From: Paraburkholderia bonniea
GTDB lineage: Bacteria > Pseudomonadota > Gammaproteobacteria > Burkholderiales > Burkholderiaceae
NCBI RefSeq assembly: GCF_009455625.1
Contig: NZ_QPEQ01000002.1
Coordinates: 124,001-188,000 of the forward strand
Direction: 5' to 3'
DNA: 64,000 nt
The position numbers and the translations under genes are program-made. Positions 9,055-17,286 of this stretch are shown piece by piece. The notes beneath the pieces are model-generated. The model ran no database searches. It was not told the origin of the DNA and worked only from the letters and a program-made list of their open reading frames with translations. The stretch's first letter is position 1. Every line of letters starts with the position of its first letter.

Positions 9055-9582
9055 ATGTCGCTACATACGATTCAAAAAGAACAGGGGCCGCGCGGGGCCC
9101 GGAGCCGCGCAACGGTAGTCAAGCTGGCAGTGGCAGCAAGGCTCGCGCAGATCGGCACACATGGGCTGGGTTTAGAGCAGGATGATTTCAGATTCTTTCT
9201 CGATCTCGACCCGATTGAACAATCTCAACTGATTCGGGATGGCATGGAGGCGATGATTATCAACCGCATTGCTAGTGAGTTATTAGGTATTCCGATGCAA
9301 TCGCTGCTGGCCAGCTTGCGTTTGCCCGGAAGCACGATCAATCGCAAGATCGCCCAGCGTGAACGGCTCAGTGCCAGCGAGGCCGACCGCGCCGCACGCG
9401 CAATGCTGATTTATGGCCAGGCGGCTGACGTGCTGGAAGATCCAAAACTGGCCGCCGAATGGCTCATGCGCCCGAATGCGCAATTGCGTGACGAGCGGCC
9501 GCTGAATCTGCTGGATACCCAAACGGGGTTCGACCGGGTCCGCGACATTCTGTTGCGCCTTGAGCATGGCGTCACTGTATGA
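9055..9582 (+). CDS. Antitoxin of the MbcA/ParS/Xre (DUF2384) family
   Basis: About 175 residues. The N-terminal part (about 30-110) is a DNA-binding-like helical region. The C-terminal part matches the toxin-binding MbcA/ParS/Xre domain (DPKLAAEWLMRPNAQL, RPLNLLDTQTGFDRVRDIL). It should neutralise the downstream RES toxin and repress the pair. The start is unsure: an ATG at 9034 would add seven residues and neither has a strong ribosome site; 9055 (MSLHTIQ) is chosen on composition. The stop overlaps the toxin start by four bases. Confidence 0.85.
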   Translation: MSLHTIQKEQGPRGARSRATVVKLAVAARLAQIGTHGLGLEQDDFRFFLDLDPIEQSQLIRDGMEAMIINRIASELLGIPMQSLLASLRLPGSTINRKIAQRERLSASEADRAARAMLIYGQAADVLEDPKLAAEWLMRPNAQLRDERPLNLLDTQTGFDRVRDILLRLEHGVTV

Positions 9583-10049
9583 AGGTGTTTCGCCTGGCAA
9601 AAGAAAAGCCCGGGCGTTACCGGGCGGATGACCTGAGCGGCAATGGTGCGGCGCTCACAGGCGGGCGCTGGAATCCACGGGGCTTGCCCGTGTTGTACAC
9701 CTGCTGCAGTGCTTCGACTGCCGTGCTTGAAGCGCGGGTGCATGCAGCAGGTCTTTTACCGGTTGCCAATTTTTATCTGGTGGCGCTTGAGGTGCCAGAC
9801 CGGGCCGTGACGGCTGCGTATGTTCCTGCGTTACCTGACGACTGGAACGTGCTGGATCACGATCCCGCCTCGACGGTTGCGCTGGCGCGGCAATGGCTGG
9901 AAGAAGGCAAACGGCTGGTGATGCGGGTGCCGTCGGTGGTGTGCCCGACAGATGACAACCTGATTCTCAATCCGGTGCATGCAGGCATGACGCAGGTCAA
10001 GGTGCTGTACAAGCAGCGCTTTGAACTGGATCGGCGTCTGTTCAAGTAG
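9579..10049 (+). CDS. RES-domain NAD-degrading toxin
   Basis: 156 residues, typical of the RES family. Members cleave or phosphorolyse NAD+ and so arrest growth when freed from antitoxin. Family positions are visible: Arg in GRYRADDLSG, then GGRWNPRGLPVLYTC, the conserved Glu in AVLEARVH, and a late conserved region VPSVVCPTDDNLILNPVH. The four-base overlap (ATGA) with the antitoxin gene gives coupled translation, the usual type II arrangement. The pair sits between a complete catabolic block and an unrelated aminotransferase, so it may be a recent insertion. Confidence 0.9.
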   Translation: MKVFRLAKEKPGRYRADDLSGNGAALTGGRWNPRGLPVLYTCCSASTAVLEARVHAAGLLPVANFYLVALEVPDRAVTAAYVPALPDDWNVLDHDPASTVALARQWLEEGKRLVMRVPSVVCPTDDNLILNPVHAGMTQVKVLYKQRFELDRRLFK

Positions 10050-10189
10050 CGCTACGTCGCTCGTCAGGCAGCGGCACACGGGCGGTGTGGTTGTTCTGGC
10101 GCGCTTGTCCTGGCATTAGTGCAGTCTGATTCATTCATGTGCTGCGCTCCGTACCCGCACCGCACCCGCCGTAAGGCACCGCATTCACC

Positions 10190-10275
10190 GCAAGACCCCG
10201 CAGCAAGACCCCGCAGCAAGACCCCGCAGCAAGACCCCGCCGTAAGACCCCCCGCCGCAAGACCCCGCCGCCCCC
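10190..10275. repeat. Tandem 13-bp repeat GCAGCAAGACCCC and degenerate copies
   Basis: The unit GCAGCAAGACCCC is repeated three times exactly, with a half-matching copy before it and two degenerate copies after it ending in a C-rich run. It fills the space between the RES toxin gene and the converging aminotransferase gene (10050-10347). No gene is supported there; frames across it encode Pro/Arg-rich low-complexity sequence. Confidence 0.85.
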
Positions 10276-10347
10276 CCTCATCCCACACCGCCAGCATCCC
10301 CCTTCCACCGGACAATCCCCTCCTTTCGCCGCACCGCAAAACCCAGC

Positions 10348-11676
10348 CTATTCAACCGTCGCCAGCACGGCTCGCACCGTATTGAACAGGTGAGCAATCT
10401 GCGCTTCGTCAATGATGAGCGGTGGCGAAAACGCCAGGATGTCGCCGGTAAAACGCACCAGCACACCGGCTTCGTAGCATTTAACAAATGCCTCGTAGGC
10501 GCGTGCTCCCGGTGCACCATCACGGGGCGTTAGCTCGATACCCGCCACCAGCCCGAGATTACGGATGTCTTTGACGTGCTGTGCATCACGGAGTGCGTGA
10601 GCGGCGCTGGCAAATGTGGGTGCGAGCGTTGCCGCGCGGGCGAACAGGTTCTCGTGGCGATACAGCGCTAGCGCGGCTACGGCTGCGGCCGCTGCCGCTG
10701 GGTGGGCCGAATAGGTGTAGCCATGAAACAGCTCAATCGCGCCCGGTGCGCCATGATTGACCACCGTGTCGTGAATGCTGCGGCTGGCCGCGACAGCACC
10801 CATTGGAATCGCTGCGTTGTTGATGGCCTTGGCCATCGTTAGCAGGTCTGGCGTGATGCCGAAAAATTCACTGGCAGTGGCGGTGCCAAGACGGCCAAAA
10901 CCGGTAATCACTTCATCGAAAATCAGCAGGATGTCGTGCCGGGTGCAAATTTCGCGCAGCTTGTGCAAATAGCCTTTAGGTGGAATCAGCACCCCAGTCG
11001 ATCCGGCCACGGGCTCAACGATGACGGCGGCGATGGTCGATGCGTCGTGCAGTGTGACCAGCCGCTCTAGTTCGTCCGCCAGATGCTCGCCCCAGGCGGG
11101 CTGCCCCTGAGAGAACGCGTTGTGCTCAAGGTTGTGGGTGTGCGGCAGATGATCGACGCCAGGCAGTAACGCGCCCGAAAAAGTTTTGCGGTTAGGCGAG
11201 ATCCCGCCTACCGAAATACCCCCGAAGCCAACTCCGTGGTAGCCGCGCTCGCGTCCGATCAGGCGGGTGCGCTGGCCTTCGCCGCGCGCCCGGTGATAGG
11301 CCAGCGCGATTTTCAGCGCGGTATCGACCGCCTCTGAACCCGAATTCGTGAAGAAAATCCGGTCGAGCCCAGCAGGCATCAACTCGGCTACTTTGCTGGC
11401 CGCTTCGAATGCGAGCGGGTGACCCATCTGGAACGTGGGCGCGAAGTCGAGCGTAGCCAACTGCTGGGTGATGGCGGCGATGATTTCGTCGCGGCCGTGG
11501 CCTGCGTTGACGCACCACAACCCGGCGCAGCCATCGAGCACTTCGCGTCCATCTGTCGTGCGGTAATACATGCCCTTGGCTGAGGCCAGCAAGCGCGGGG
11601 CGCTTTTGAACTGGCGATTGGCGGTGAAAGGCATCCAGAAAGACGAAAGATCGTCGCTAACGGGGCGCGAAGTCAT
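10348..11676 (-). CDS. Class III omega-aminotransferase (beta-alanine/omega-amino acid:pyruvate type)
   Basis: 442 residues. This PLP enzyme moves the amino group of an omega-amino acid or amine to pyruvate or a similar acceptor. It shows FFTNSGSEAVDTALKIA (cofactor phosphate binding), IFDEVITGFGR (Asp to the pyridine N) and the Schiff-base Lys in LTMAKAINNAAIPMG. The N-terminus SSFWMPFTANRQFK is characteristic of omega-amino acid:pyruvate aminotransferases. It is divergent from a MocR-type regulator that probably controls it. The exact substrate (beta-alanine, taurine, polyamine derivative) is not decided by the sequence. Confidence 0.88.
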   Translation of the reverse strand: MTSRPVSDDLSSFWMPFTANRQFKSAPRLLASAKGMYYRTTDGREVLDGCAGLWCVNAGHGRDEIIAAITQQLATLDFAPTFQMGHPLAFEAASKVAELMPAGLDRIFFTNSGSEAVDTALKIALAYHRARGEGQRTRLIGRERGYHGVGFGGISVGGISPNRKTFSGALLPGVDHLPHTHNLEHNAFSQGQPAWGEHLADELERLVTLHDASTIAAVIVEPVAGSTGVLIPPKGYLHKLREICTRHDILLIFDEVITGFGRLGTATASEFFGITPDLLTMAKAINNAAIPMGAVAASRSIHDTVVNHGAPGAIELFHGYTYSAHPAAAAAAVAALALYRHENLFARAATLAPTFASAAHALRDAQHVKDIRNLGLVAGIELTPRDGAPGARAYEAFVKCYEAGVLVRFTGDILAFSPPLIIDEAQIAHLFNTVRAVLATVE

Positions 11677-11702
11677 GGTTTATTTCCTCGAAGTGGTAGC
11701 GG

Positions 11703-11790
11703 CAACTGTAGCGCCCGGGGTTAAATGCTGGACATAAACAGTTGGCGCGCTGGCGCTGTTTACTGTGCTGGTAAAAACGCCTCAACTGTA
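11703..11790. promoter_or_regulatory. Three CAACTGT elements in the aminotransferase/MocR divergent promoter
   Basis: CAACTGTA lies at 11703-11710 and 11783-11790 in the same orientation, 80 bp apart, and its reverse form ACAGTTG at 11738-11744. An AAACAG/CTGTTT inverted pair (11736-11741, 11756-11761) overlaps the middle copy. MocR/GabR regulators bind spaced direct repeats between themselves and their target gene, so these are candidate operators. Confidence 0.45.
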
Positions 11791-11891
11791 TTGGTATGCG
11801 GGTGCTTTTTTTATGGTGTGTTTTAAGCGCCGCGTGCTTTCTCCCTAACGCGATAACGCGACTCATCCCTTCTCTAACGTTCACGAGCCCG

Positions 11892-13334
11892 ATGATCGAC
11901 TTCGAATTACGGCGTGACGCTGACGCGTCTCAAACGCTAGTTGAGCAACTGGTGCAGTGCTTTACCCAGGCAATCGAGCAGCAGACGCTCCGGGCGGGGG
12001 CGCGGCTGCCGTCGGTGCGGGAACTGGCTCGCACGCATCATCTGAGCACCTTCACGGTTGTCGAGGCCTACAACCGGTTGGTGGCCGCAGGGCTGGTGGT
12101 GGCGCGGCGCGGTTCGGCTTACCGGGTGCTGCCCCGTGCTGTCACGCCGTGCTCGCCTGGCGCGGTGGCGTGGCAACCCCCTAGCCTGACGGCGACGTGG
12201 TTGTTGTCCGATGTGTTCGCGGATCATTCGATGCCAGTCAAGGCCGGGGGCGGCTGGCTGCCGGATGAATGGATCAACCAGAGTGGCTTGCAACATGCGT
12301 TGCGCGCGGTGGGCCGGGTGCCTGCGGTGCGGCTGGGCGACTACGGCCAGCCGTATGGTTTTGCGCCGTTGCGCGAACGAATCGTGGCGCAGCTCGACCG
12401 TTGTGGCTTGCCGCTAGATGTGTCCGATGTGCTGCTGACTCAGGGTGCGACCCAGGCGCTGGATCTGATCGTGCGCACGCTGTTGCGTCCGGGAGATAGC
12501 GTCCTGGTGGAAGATCCAGGCTACTGCAATCTGCTGCAGATACTGCAACTGGCGGGGCTGGTGGTGCATGGCGTGCCGCGCACGGCAACCGGTGTCGATC
12601 TGGCAGTACTGGAAACACTGGTGGCGAGGCATCGGCCTAAAGCCATCTTCGTCAATACCGTGCTGCAAAATCCGACTGGCGCAAGCTACAGCATGGCGGC
12701 GGCGTTCCGCTTGCTGCAACTGGTTCAGCGCGAGCAGATGTGGCTGATCGAAGATGACGTCAGCCGTGAACTCGCACCAGCTGGCGCACCGTTATTTGCG
12801 GCGCTGGATGGGTTGCAGCGGGTGCTGTATGTAGGGGGTTTTTCGAAGACGATCACGCCTGCATTGCGCTGCGGCTATATCGTCGCGCAACGCGAGGTGC
12901 TGCGCGAACTGGCGCGGGTGAAGATGGCGGTTGGGCTGACTTCTTCAGAAACGACCGAGCGAATCGTGCACAAGGTGCTGCTTGAAGGGCGTCATCAACG
13001 GCATGTCGAGACGCTCACCGAGCGTTTGTGCCGGGCTCATGAAAGAGTCGAAGAGCGCTTGGATGAACTGGGGCTCGAGGTGTTTCACCGTCCGCGCGCG
13101 GGGCTTTTTCTGTGGGCTCGCTTGCTGCTCGAACCAGCCGGGGCGGAGGCGGTGGCGAATGCAGCGCTAGCCGCAGGCATTTGGCTCGCACCCGGTGCTT
13201 ATTTCCGTCCTGCGGCTGCACCGAGCGCCTGGTTTCGTTTCAACGTGCCGTATGCAACGGACGATGCGCTATGGCGTTTTCTTGCCCAACTGGTTCAGTC
13301 GCAGACCGCCCGGAGTGCGCCGGGCGTGGCTTGA
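11892..13334 (+). CDS. MocR/GabR-type regulator (GntR winged helix fused to aminotransferase fold)
   Basis: 480 residues from ATG 11892, which begins MIDFELRR as homologues do; an upstream in-frame ATG at 11796 is rejected. Residues about 10-75 form a GntR winged helix (LRAGARLPSVRELARTHHLSTFTVVEAYNRL). Residues about 130-470 form a fold-type I aminotransferase domain with TQGATQALDLIVRTLLRPGD, VLQNPTGASYS and the PLP lysine in VGGFSKTITPALRCGY. Such proteins use PLP adducts as effectors rather than catalysing transamination. Divergence from the class III aminotransferase at 10348 suggests that gene as target. Confidence 0.9.
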   Translation: MIDFELRRDADASQTLVEQLVQCFTQAIEQQTLRAGARLPSVRELARTHHLSTFTVVEAYNRLVAAGLVVARRGSAYRVLPRAVTPCSPGAVAWQPPSLTATWLLSDVFADHSMPVKAGGGWLPDEWINQSGLQHALRAVGRVPAVRLGDYGQPYGFAPLRERIVAQLDRCGLPLDVSDVLLTQGATQALDLIVRTLLRPGDSVLVEDPGYCNLLQILQLAGLVVHGVPRTATGVDLAVLETLVARHRPKAIFVNTVLQNPTGASYSMAAAFRLLQLVQREQMWLIEDDVSRELAPAGAPLFAALDGLQRVLYVGGFSKTITPALRCGYIVAQREVLRELARVKMAVGLTSSETTERIVHKVLLEGRHQRHVETLTERLCRAHERVEERLDELGLEVFHRPRAGLFLWARLLLEPAGAEAVANAALAAGIWLAPGAYFRPAAAPSAWFRFNVPYATDDALWRFLAQLVQSQTARSAPGVA

Positions 13335-13396
13335 GCGAAGGTGTGCTGGCTTAGTGCATTGGCTTAGCGTGCTGGCTCGGTGCGCTAGCTAGTGCA

Positions 13397-14833
13397 CTAA
13401 TGGCGGGCTTTGAGCCGCATCGGCATGGTGTCCGGGACCATCGTGAAAGCGCTGATCTCCTTGATGCTGGCGGAGTCCGTCATCAGTTCGATCTCGAAGC
13501 TGGCTAGCAGCGTGGAGAGTGCGAGACGCATTTCCACGCTGGCCAGATGCCGTCCCGGGCACACTCGGGGGCCCGCGCCAAACTGCAGGTACGCGCGCAT
13601 GTCATGGTTGCCGGTGCGGGTATCGCGTTCGCGCAGCCAGCGGTCTATATCGAAGATTTCTGGCTGGGAAAAATGCCGTTCGTCCAGCATCGAGGGCCGG
13701 CTTAAAAAGAACATCGTCGTGCCAGCAGGCACATGCACGTTATCCAGGCAGACGTCTTCCAATGGCTCGAACGAACTGATTGCGGCTACTGGACGCAGGC
13801 GGCTGGCTTCAGTACATACGGCTTCGAACAGATCGAGTTGTTTTAGCCCGGCATAGTCGGGGCACACCGTGTGCGAACCCAGCGCTGCGCGTGCTGCTAT
13901 GGCAAGGCGCTGTTGCAGCGGTGCCTGAGTGGCGATGTACAACTGAGCCCATGCAATGGAATTGGCGGTGGTGTCTTCACCTGCTAGCAGCAGCGTCAAG
14001 ATATTCGCGGCCACCTGGTCGTCGCTGATCTCCGAGCCTGGCGCATCGCGCAAGCGCAGCATCGCTTCGAGCAGATGGCGTGGGGTTTCGGCGGGGTCAT
14101 CACGCATGCGTTCGCGGGCGCGTTGCATCATCTGGCGCACGTATTGATGCACTTCCTTGAGCGCCCGGTCAACGCGCCGGTCGCCTGGCAGCTTCAGATA
14201 GCGCCAGTACGGAAACGGTGCATTGATGCGTGCCATCACGGCAGGCAGGATCAGCGCCAGCGGTTCCTGAATCGCGCTGCCGTCCTGGTCCAGCGTGCGC
14301 GGGTCTTCACCGAAGGCCAGCGCACTGGTGATATCGACCGTATAACGCTTCAGGTCTTGCGTCATTTCGACGATTGCGCCGCTTGCGGCGGCGCGTTGCC
14401 AGCGCTGGTATAGCCGCTCGGTAATCGCATTCAGCGTGGGATAGAACGATTTGATGTTCGGGATTGATAGCGCTTGCATCACGAGCTTGCGTTGCGGCTC
14501 CCATGCCACGCCTTCCGCGGAAAACAAGCCATTGCAGCCCATTTCTTCCAGCACGGTTTCAATCGGCGTGAAGCGGCGGTAGCGATGCGGCCGCTCGCGC
14601 GAAATGGTTTGGCATAACTCAGGATCGGTCCATACCGTGACCGGTGTGCCGCAAATCTGGAAGCGATAGGGCGTGCCTAGCTCAGCGGCCCAGCGCTCGA
14701 GAGTCAGATGTAGTTGCGTCGGGGCCAACTGATGCAGATTGCCTAGCAGAGGCAATCCGGCAGGACAGGGCAAATCGGCGAGTTGCCGCAGTGGCGCGGA
14801 GGGTGTGGGGGGAGTGGAGGCAATATCAGTCAT
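13397..14833 (-). CDS. Cytochrome P450
   Basis: 478 residues, soluble (no N-terminal membrane anchor). It has the I-helix oxygen-activation motif AGEDTTANS, the K-helix ExxR (EASRLRP), and the heme loop FGAGPRVCPGRHLA with Cys425 as the axial ligand. Its start lies 24 bases after the stop of the FadR-type regulator gene on the same strand, so the two are likely co-transcribed, which ties this P450 to the adjacent aromatic locus. No ferredoxin gene is adjacent; the FNR/2Fe-2S reductase at 16047 is a possible electron donor. Hydroxylation or O-demethylation of an aromatic ring is plausible but not shown. Confidence 0.92.
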   Translation of the reverse strand: MTDIASTPPTPSAPLRQLADLPCPAGLPLLGNLHQLAPTQLHLTLERWAAELGTPYRFQICGTPVTVWTDPELCQTISRERPHRYRRFTPIETVLEEMGCNGLFSAEGVAWEPQRKLVMQALSIPNIKSFYPTLNAITERLYQRWQRAAASGAIVEMTQDLKRYTVDITSALAFGEDPRTLDQDGSAIQEPLALILPAVMARINAPFPYWRYLKLPGDRRVDRALKEVHQYVRQMMQRARERMRDDPAETPRHLLEAMLRLRDAPGSEISDDQVAANILTLLLAGEDTTANSIAWAQLYIATQAPLQQRLAIAARAALGSHTVCPDYAGLKQLDLFEAVCTEASRLRPVAAISSFEPLEDVCLDNVHVPAGTTMFFLSRPSMLDERHFSQPEIFDIDRWLRERDTRTGNHDMRAYLQFGAGPRVCPGRHLASVEMRLALSTLLASFEIELMTDSASIKEISAFTMVPDTMPMRLKARH

Positions 14834-14857
14834 CGGGCGGCAAGCGTGTCAGGCGCG

Positions 14858-15607
14858 TTATTCGTCGTCGTCAGGATGGAGGATCGCTGTGCCGGAGAGC
14901 ACACGTGAGCGGATCGCCTTGACCCGTTGCAGCATGATTTCACGTGCTTTGGCATCGTCGTGCGCTTCAATCGCGCTCAGTACGGATTTGTGCGAACGGA
15001 TCACGCGCGTGGCGATAGCGTGGGTGGTGTTGGGCGCGAGCAGCGGCTGGAGCACGAAACGCAGACCGCGAAACTGCGCGAGCAGCACCCGGTTTTGTGA
15101 GGCTTCGACAATCGCTTCATGAAAGCGCATGGAGGCATCGGTGAACAACAGCGGATCAGCGCGCAGCGTGTCAAGCTCGGTGAGCAGCGCATGCAGTTTG
15201 GCGAGATTTTCGGGGGTGGCGTTTTTGGCGGCGAGTTCTGCCGAGGTGACTTCGATGGCGACTTGCGCATCGAAAATTTCTTCGGCGCTGACGCCGATCA
15301 GATGCAGCTGAATCGCTAGCGCATCAGCGAAACGCTCAGGGTTGCCCTGGGCAATCCATGCGCCACCTTTGGCACCCATCCGGATCTGCACGATGCCGAC
15401 TGCTTCGAGTGAGCGCAGCGCATCGCGCGCGGCCATGCGGCTGACGTTGAACTGGGTTGACAGGGAGGTCTCGCTGCCAAGAAAATCACCGGCTTTGATC
15501 TGGCCAGAAAAAACGGCGCTTCTGACTTGTGAGACGATGCGCCAGGAGAGAGTTTCGGTTTGTACTGGCTCCCAGAGCGGGGTGAAACTGCTTATTTTAT
15601 TTTTCAA
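14858..15607 (-). CDS. FadR/GntR-family regulator (paralogue 1)
   Basis: 249 residues. The winged helix is at about residues 18-85 (LSWRIVSQVRSAVFSGQIKA, then VSRMAARDALRSLEAVGIVQ), followed by an all-helical FCD effector domain with metal/ligand positions such as RFHEAIVEAS and SHKSVLSAI. It is a close paralogue of the protein encoded at 20272: both share MGAKGGAWI, NPERFADAL and IQL-L-G-SA stretches and the same overall plan. It lies upstream of the P450 gene on the same strand. Probably a repressor released by an aromatic acid or pathway intermediate. Confidence 0.9.
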   Translation of the reverse strand: MKNKISSFTPLWEPVQTETLSWRIVSQVRSAVFSGQIKAGDFLGSETSLSTQFNVSRMAARDALRSLEAVGIVQIRMGAKGGAWIAQGNPERFADALAIQLHLIGVSAEEIFDAQVAIEVTSAELAAKNATPENLAKLHALLTELDTLRADPLLFTDASMRFHEAIVEASQNRVLLAQFRGLRFVLQPLLAPNTTHAIATRVIRSHKSVLSAIEAHDDAKAREIMLQRVKAIRSRVLSGTAILHPDDDE

Positions 15608-16046
15608 ATTAGTTCTCCAAAGCCTGAGTGTGGCTGCATTAAATGAATCGGGTGGCTTGGGGTGTCGCGCTCACGCCTGGGTGGAGCGGACTAGCCTAAA
15701 GCTAAAAAAGCAGCCCGGGCAGCTTAAAAGACCTGAAGCGAGGGACCAGGGCGGCCACCCTGGGGCGCTGTGTCTAACGATGGTTTGGCAATTTTCGCCA
15801 GTCCTCGTTAACCCGCTGCGTTAAGCCACCGCGTTAACTCATTTACGCAGCAGTAGATGCCGGGTTTTTGTGTACGTGGCCCTCGCGTCATCCTTTTGAT
15901 TAAGCAGGCGGGATCCTAGCATAGTCAACCAATCATCATACGTTTATATAGATTATCTATTACTAGATATATACAACCGGCTCTAACCAGGTTATGGCGC
16001 TCTGGTTCAGTTCACCTCATCACCTGCTCCGGTGTTTTCCCTGGTG
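15608..16046. other. 439-base gene-less stretch upstream of FadR paralogue 1
   Basis: No gene is supported. It holds the AT-rich element at 15942-15977, which is a likely promoter/operator for the regulator and P450 genes. Next to the regulator gene it has a short repeat-rich patch near 15695-15730 (GCAGCCCGGGCAGC). At its right edge part of the hairpin at 16041-16064 overlaps the stop codon of the reductase gene. Confidence 0.6.
15942..15977. promoter_or_regulatory. AT-rich palindromic element, site 1 of a possible locus-wide operator set
   Basis: The element starts GTTTATATA and ends TATATACAAC, which are near reverse complements. Inside it ATAGATTATCTAT (15948-15960) is a perfect 13-base palindrome. 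Similar AT islands stand before other units of this locus (17064, 17189, 20168, 27607), in otherwise GC-rich DNA. Confidence 0.5.
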
Positions 16047-16064
16047 CTATAGGTCTAGCACCAG
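16041..16064 (-). terminator. Hairpin spanning the stop codon of the reductase gene
   Basis: CTGGTGCTA (16041-16049) and TAGCACCAG (16056-16064) are perfect 9-base complements. The stop codon of the reductase is inside the stem. No T-tract follows on the minus strand, so a role in termination or mRNA stability is only suggested. Confidence 0.4.
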
Positions 16065-16997
16065 GCAAGCGCTTTTACTCCCTGAGCAGCAAATCATCAT
16101 CGAGCGGTTGGTTTGCTGCTCGCCTTTGGTTAGCACCATGTCCCGATGATCGGGCACGCCTTCCAGCACACGGGTTTCACAGGTGCCACACACGCCTTGT
16201 GAGCACGAGTAGCTGACCTCCACCCCTGCATCAACCAGCGCATCCAGAATGGTTTTGCCTTGCCTCACTGGAATCAGTCGCCCGGATCGCGCCAGTTGCA
16301 CGGTAAAGCCGCCCTCTGCGGCACTGGCTTCCTTGGCAGCAAAGTATTCGACGTGAAACCGCTCAGGCGCGCCTGCGCATTGCGCAGCGGCAGCCTCGAA
16401 GCCACTTAGCATGCCGCTTGGGCCGCAGCAATAAAAATGCGTTGACGTGTCATGGCTTTGCAGCAGCGCGGCCAGATCGAGTCTGACGCCATCGGCTTCG
16501 GCATCGTGATGCCATTGCACGCGTGCGCCGTACTGTGCCAGCGCGGCGATAAAACCAGTGACGGCACGCGTGCGGCTGCAGTAATGCAGCTCCCATGAAC
16601 GCCCCAACGCTTCGAGCCGCTGCAACATGCTGAGCATAGGCGTAATGCCAATTCCGCCCGCCACCAGCACGGTGTGCGGCGCGTCTTCGACGAGGGGGAA
16701 ATGATTGCGCGGCGCGCTGATCTCCAGCGTCGTGCCAACCTGGAGATCCTCATGCACACATTGCGAGCCACCCCGGCTGGCGGGATCACGGTTGACACCC
16801 AGCAGATAGCGATGGGTCTCGTGCGGCGCATTGCACAGCGAATAGCTGCGCGTCATGCCGTTGGGCAAATGCACGTCGATATGCGCGCCTGCGCTGAAGC
16901 TGGGCAGCGCTGCGCCATCGAGTGTGCGTAATTCATAGGTGTTGATGGTGGGCGCTTCATAGCTGATCGCGTGAAGCCGCACTTGTAGCGTAGTCAT
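16047..16997 (-). CDS. Oxygenase reductase, phthalate dioxygenase reductase (PDR/VanB) family
   Basis: 316 residues. It passes electrons from NAD(P)H through flavin and a [2Fe-2S] centre to a terminal oxygenase. The flavin domain shows TRSYSLCNAPHE (residues 49-60), the nucleotide domain VLVAGGIGITPMLSML, and the C-terminal plant-type ferredoxin domain YSCSQGVCGTCETRVL with the fourth Cys further on. Domain order FMN-NAD-2Fe-2S is that of PDR/VanB. Its start faces the Rieske oxygenase gene, its obvious partner, across a 289-base AT-rich divergent promoter. It may also serve the P450. Confidence 0.92.
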   Translation of the reverse strand: MTTLQVRLHAISYEAPTINTYELRTLDGAALPSFSAGAHIDVHLPNGMTRSYSLCNAPHETHRYLLGVNRDPASRGGSQCVHEDLQVGTTLEISAPRNHFPLVEDAPHTVLVAGGIGITPMLSMLQRLEALGRSWELHYCSRTRAVTGFIAALAQYGARVQWHHDAEADGVRLDLAALLQSHDTSTHFYCCGPSGMLSGFEAAAAQCAGAPERFHVEYFAAKEASAAEGGFTVQLARSGRLIPVRQGKTILDALVDAGVEVSYSCSQGVCGTCETRVLEGVPDHRDMVLTKGEQQTNRSMMICCSGSKSACLVLDL

Positions 16998-17063
16998 AGT
17001 CTCCTTCCTGTATGCCGTCCCTGATGCGGGCGCGTTTCGCCTGGTAAATTCTGTTGCGCATCT

Positions 17064-17086
17064 GTGTATATATAATATATATTACC
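17064..17086. promoter_or_regulatory. AT-rich palindrome in the reductase/oxygenase divergent promoter, site 2
   Basis: TATATAATATATA (17069-17081) is a palindrome about a central A, flanked by GTA and TTAC. It lies 67 bases before the reductase start and about 200 before the oxygenase start. Confidence 0.5.
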
Positions 17087-17188
17087 AACACGGTGCGGGC
17101 AAGCATTTGCCGTCCCAGAGAAAGTGGCAGAAACAGATTTGCTTGATGGAAGCCAGGAAGCCAGGAAGCCAGGGGTTCTGCCCAGCAT

Positions 17189-17212
17189 CTCTATATATCT
17201 AATGTGTATTAC
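17189..17212. promoter_or_regulatory. AT-rich element upstream of the Rieske oxygenase, site 3
   Basis: TATATATCTAATGTGTATTAC shares TATATATCTA with the reverse strand of site 1 and GTATTAC with site 2. It is about 75-98 bases before the oxygenase ATG, a position suited to a promoter or operator. Confidence 0.42.
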
Positions 17213-17286
17213 TATTCAGCCGTAGCTAGAGCTGGCCGCACGATGCCCACAAGCCGAGCCATGCGATAACAATGGAGACTTAAAAA

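Noticed and set aside
10064-10385. Short frames on both strands across the 13-bp repeat
   Set aside because: They encode Pro/Arg- or Gly-rich low-complexity sequence dictated by the repeat and have no convincing start signals.
17060-17215. AT-rich island as a replication origin or iteron region
   Set aside because: There is no rep gene or DnaA-box cluster, and the islands recur at promoters of one catabolic locus.
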